Below, one piece after another: positions 63,731 to 64,000 of a DNA stretch of 64,000 nt. Below the pieces are notes generated by a model. It worked only from the letters and a program-made list of their open reading frames with translations, was not told the DNA's origin and did no database searches. Source of the DNA: DASZHJ01 sp963735465 (GTDB taxonomy: Bacteria > Pseudomonadota > Alphaproteobacteria > ATCC43930 > CGMCC-115725); contig CAVTLA010000002.1 of assembly GCA_963735465.1 (NCBI GenBank), positions 124,001 to 188,000 on the forward strand, written 5' to 3'. The translations under genes were made by a program, and so were the position numbers. How positions within the stretch are numbered: the first letter of the stretch is position 1; every line of letters starts with the position of its first letter.

Positions 63731-64000
63731 TCAGCGTCCTCTGAACTTCGGCTTGCGCTTCTCGTTGAAGGCGCTCACGCCCTCGCGCCGATCCTCGGTC
63801 GGAACCATCCGGTTGTAAGCCTCGATCTCGAACATCATCCCGGACTGCAGATCCATCTGCAGCCCGAAATGGATGGCGTGCTTCGCCTGGCGAACCGAGA
63901 TCGGCGCGTTCCCGGCGATGCGCTCGGCGCAATCGAGGGTCTCGGCCAGCAGTGTTGCCGGCTCGCAGATCCGGTTGACCACGCCCCAGGCGAGCGCGTC
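63731..64000 (-). CDS. Enoyl-CoA hydratase/isomerase family protein, C-terminal part
   Basis: About 89 residues at the right edge; the rest lies outside. DALAWGVVNRICEPATLL is the crotonase region after the catalytic loop (A-x-x-x-GLV-type), followed by RIAGNAPISVRQAKHAI and the end REGVSAFNEKRKPKFRGR, the usual trimerisation helix. The catalytic residues are not in the window. It is read toward livK3 and may belong to the same catabolic region. Confidence 0.88.
   Translation of the reverse strand, partial: DALAWGVVNRICEPATLLAETLDCAERIAGNAPISVRQAKHAIHFGLQMDLQSGMMFEIEAYNRMVPTEDRREGVSAFNEKRKPKFRGR

Noticed and set aside
63517..63744. Small plus-strand reading between livK3 and the right-edge crotonase
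   Set aside because: No ribosome-binding site or family motif, and it overlaps the end of the crotonase gene.

Overview
The window is high-GC DNA with dense, overlapping operons (many ATGA stop/start overlaps), several high-affinity amino-acid-type (Liv/HAAT) ABC transporters, DUF35-thiolase pairs and class III CoA-transferases. This suggests a metabolically versatile soil or water alphaproteobacterium (Hyphomicrobiales or Rhodospirillales). That assignment is an inference from gene content and style; no rRNA or marker gene is present. I saw no tRNA, rRNA, CRISPR array, insertion sequence or phage gene.

Layout. (1) 1-3320, minus strand: Liv transporter 1 (livG cut by the window edge, livM, livH, livK), with a cloverleaf-shaped repeat between livH and livK. 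(2) 3465-9817, plus strand: a CDF metal exporter behind a promoter with a perfect dyad in its spacer, then a tightly packed catabolic run (VOC protein, YqhA, HIBADH-type dehydrogenase, amidohydrolase, broken hot-dog thioesterase, FAH-family hydrolase). (3) 9814-18094: an MCP, a TPR-CHAT protease-like protein (frameshifted), a CHASE2 adenylate cyclase and a FecR-like secreted protein. (4) 18274-25029: GT87 glycosyltransferase, LysR regulator, MFS permease, broken FAD oxidoreductase, PAP2 phosphatase and an exported nucleosidase. (5) 25051-29977: HxlR regulator divergent from an RND efflux pair. (6) 30096-32395: FAD oxidoreductase and D-2-hydroxyacid dehydrogenase. (7) 32431-39816: Liv transporter 2 (fused LivHM, LivK; divergent LivG, LivF) running into dhaK-dhaL and a GntR gene. 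(8) 40005-50684: a CoA-thioester island with six CaiB/BaiF domains, a thiolase-fold protein with its DUF35 partner, an MBL hydrolase and an enoyl-CoA hydratase. (9) 50826-56327: a Dpp/Opp-type ABC transporter. (10) 56317-63415, minus strand: a second GntR, a second DUF35/thiolase pair and Liv transporter 3 (LivF, fused LivMG, LivH, LivK). (11) The end of another enoyl-CoA hydratase at the right edge.

How it fits together. Regions 7-10 look like an import-and-degrade system for one or more organic acids. ABC importers bring in the substrate, class III CoA-transferases activate it, a crotonase acts on the acyl-CoA, and thiolase-fold/DUF35 complexes cleave the chain. Two paralogous GntR/FCD repressors bracket regions 8 and 9. 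The most striking pattern is that the six CaiB domains occur as three pairs. In each pair the first member appears to lack the catalytic aspartate and the second keeps it, and one pair is naturally fused. This points to obligate heteromeric CoA-transferases, as in BbsEF.

Caution. Six otherwise well-conserved genes carry eight single-base frameshifts, nearly all one extra base and often in a short homopolymer. Sequencing or assembly error is at least as likely as gene decay.
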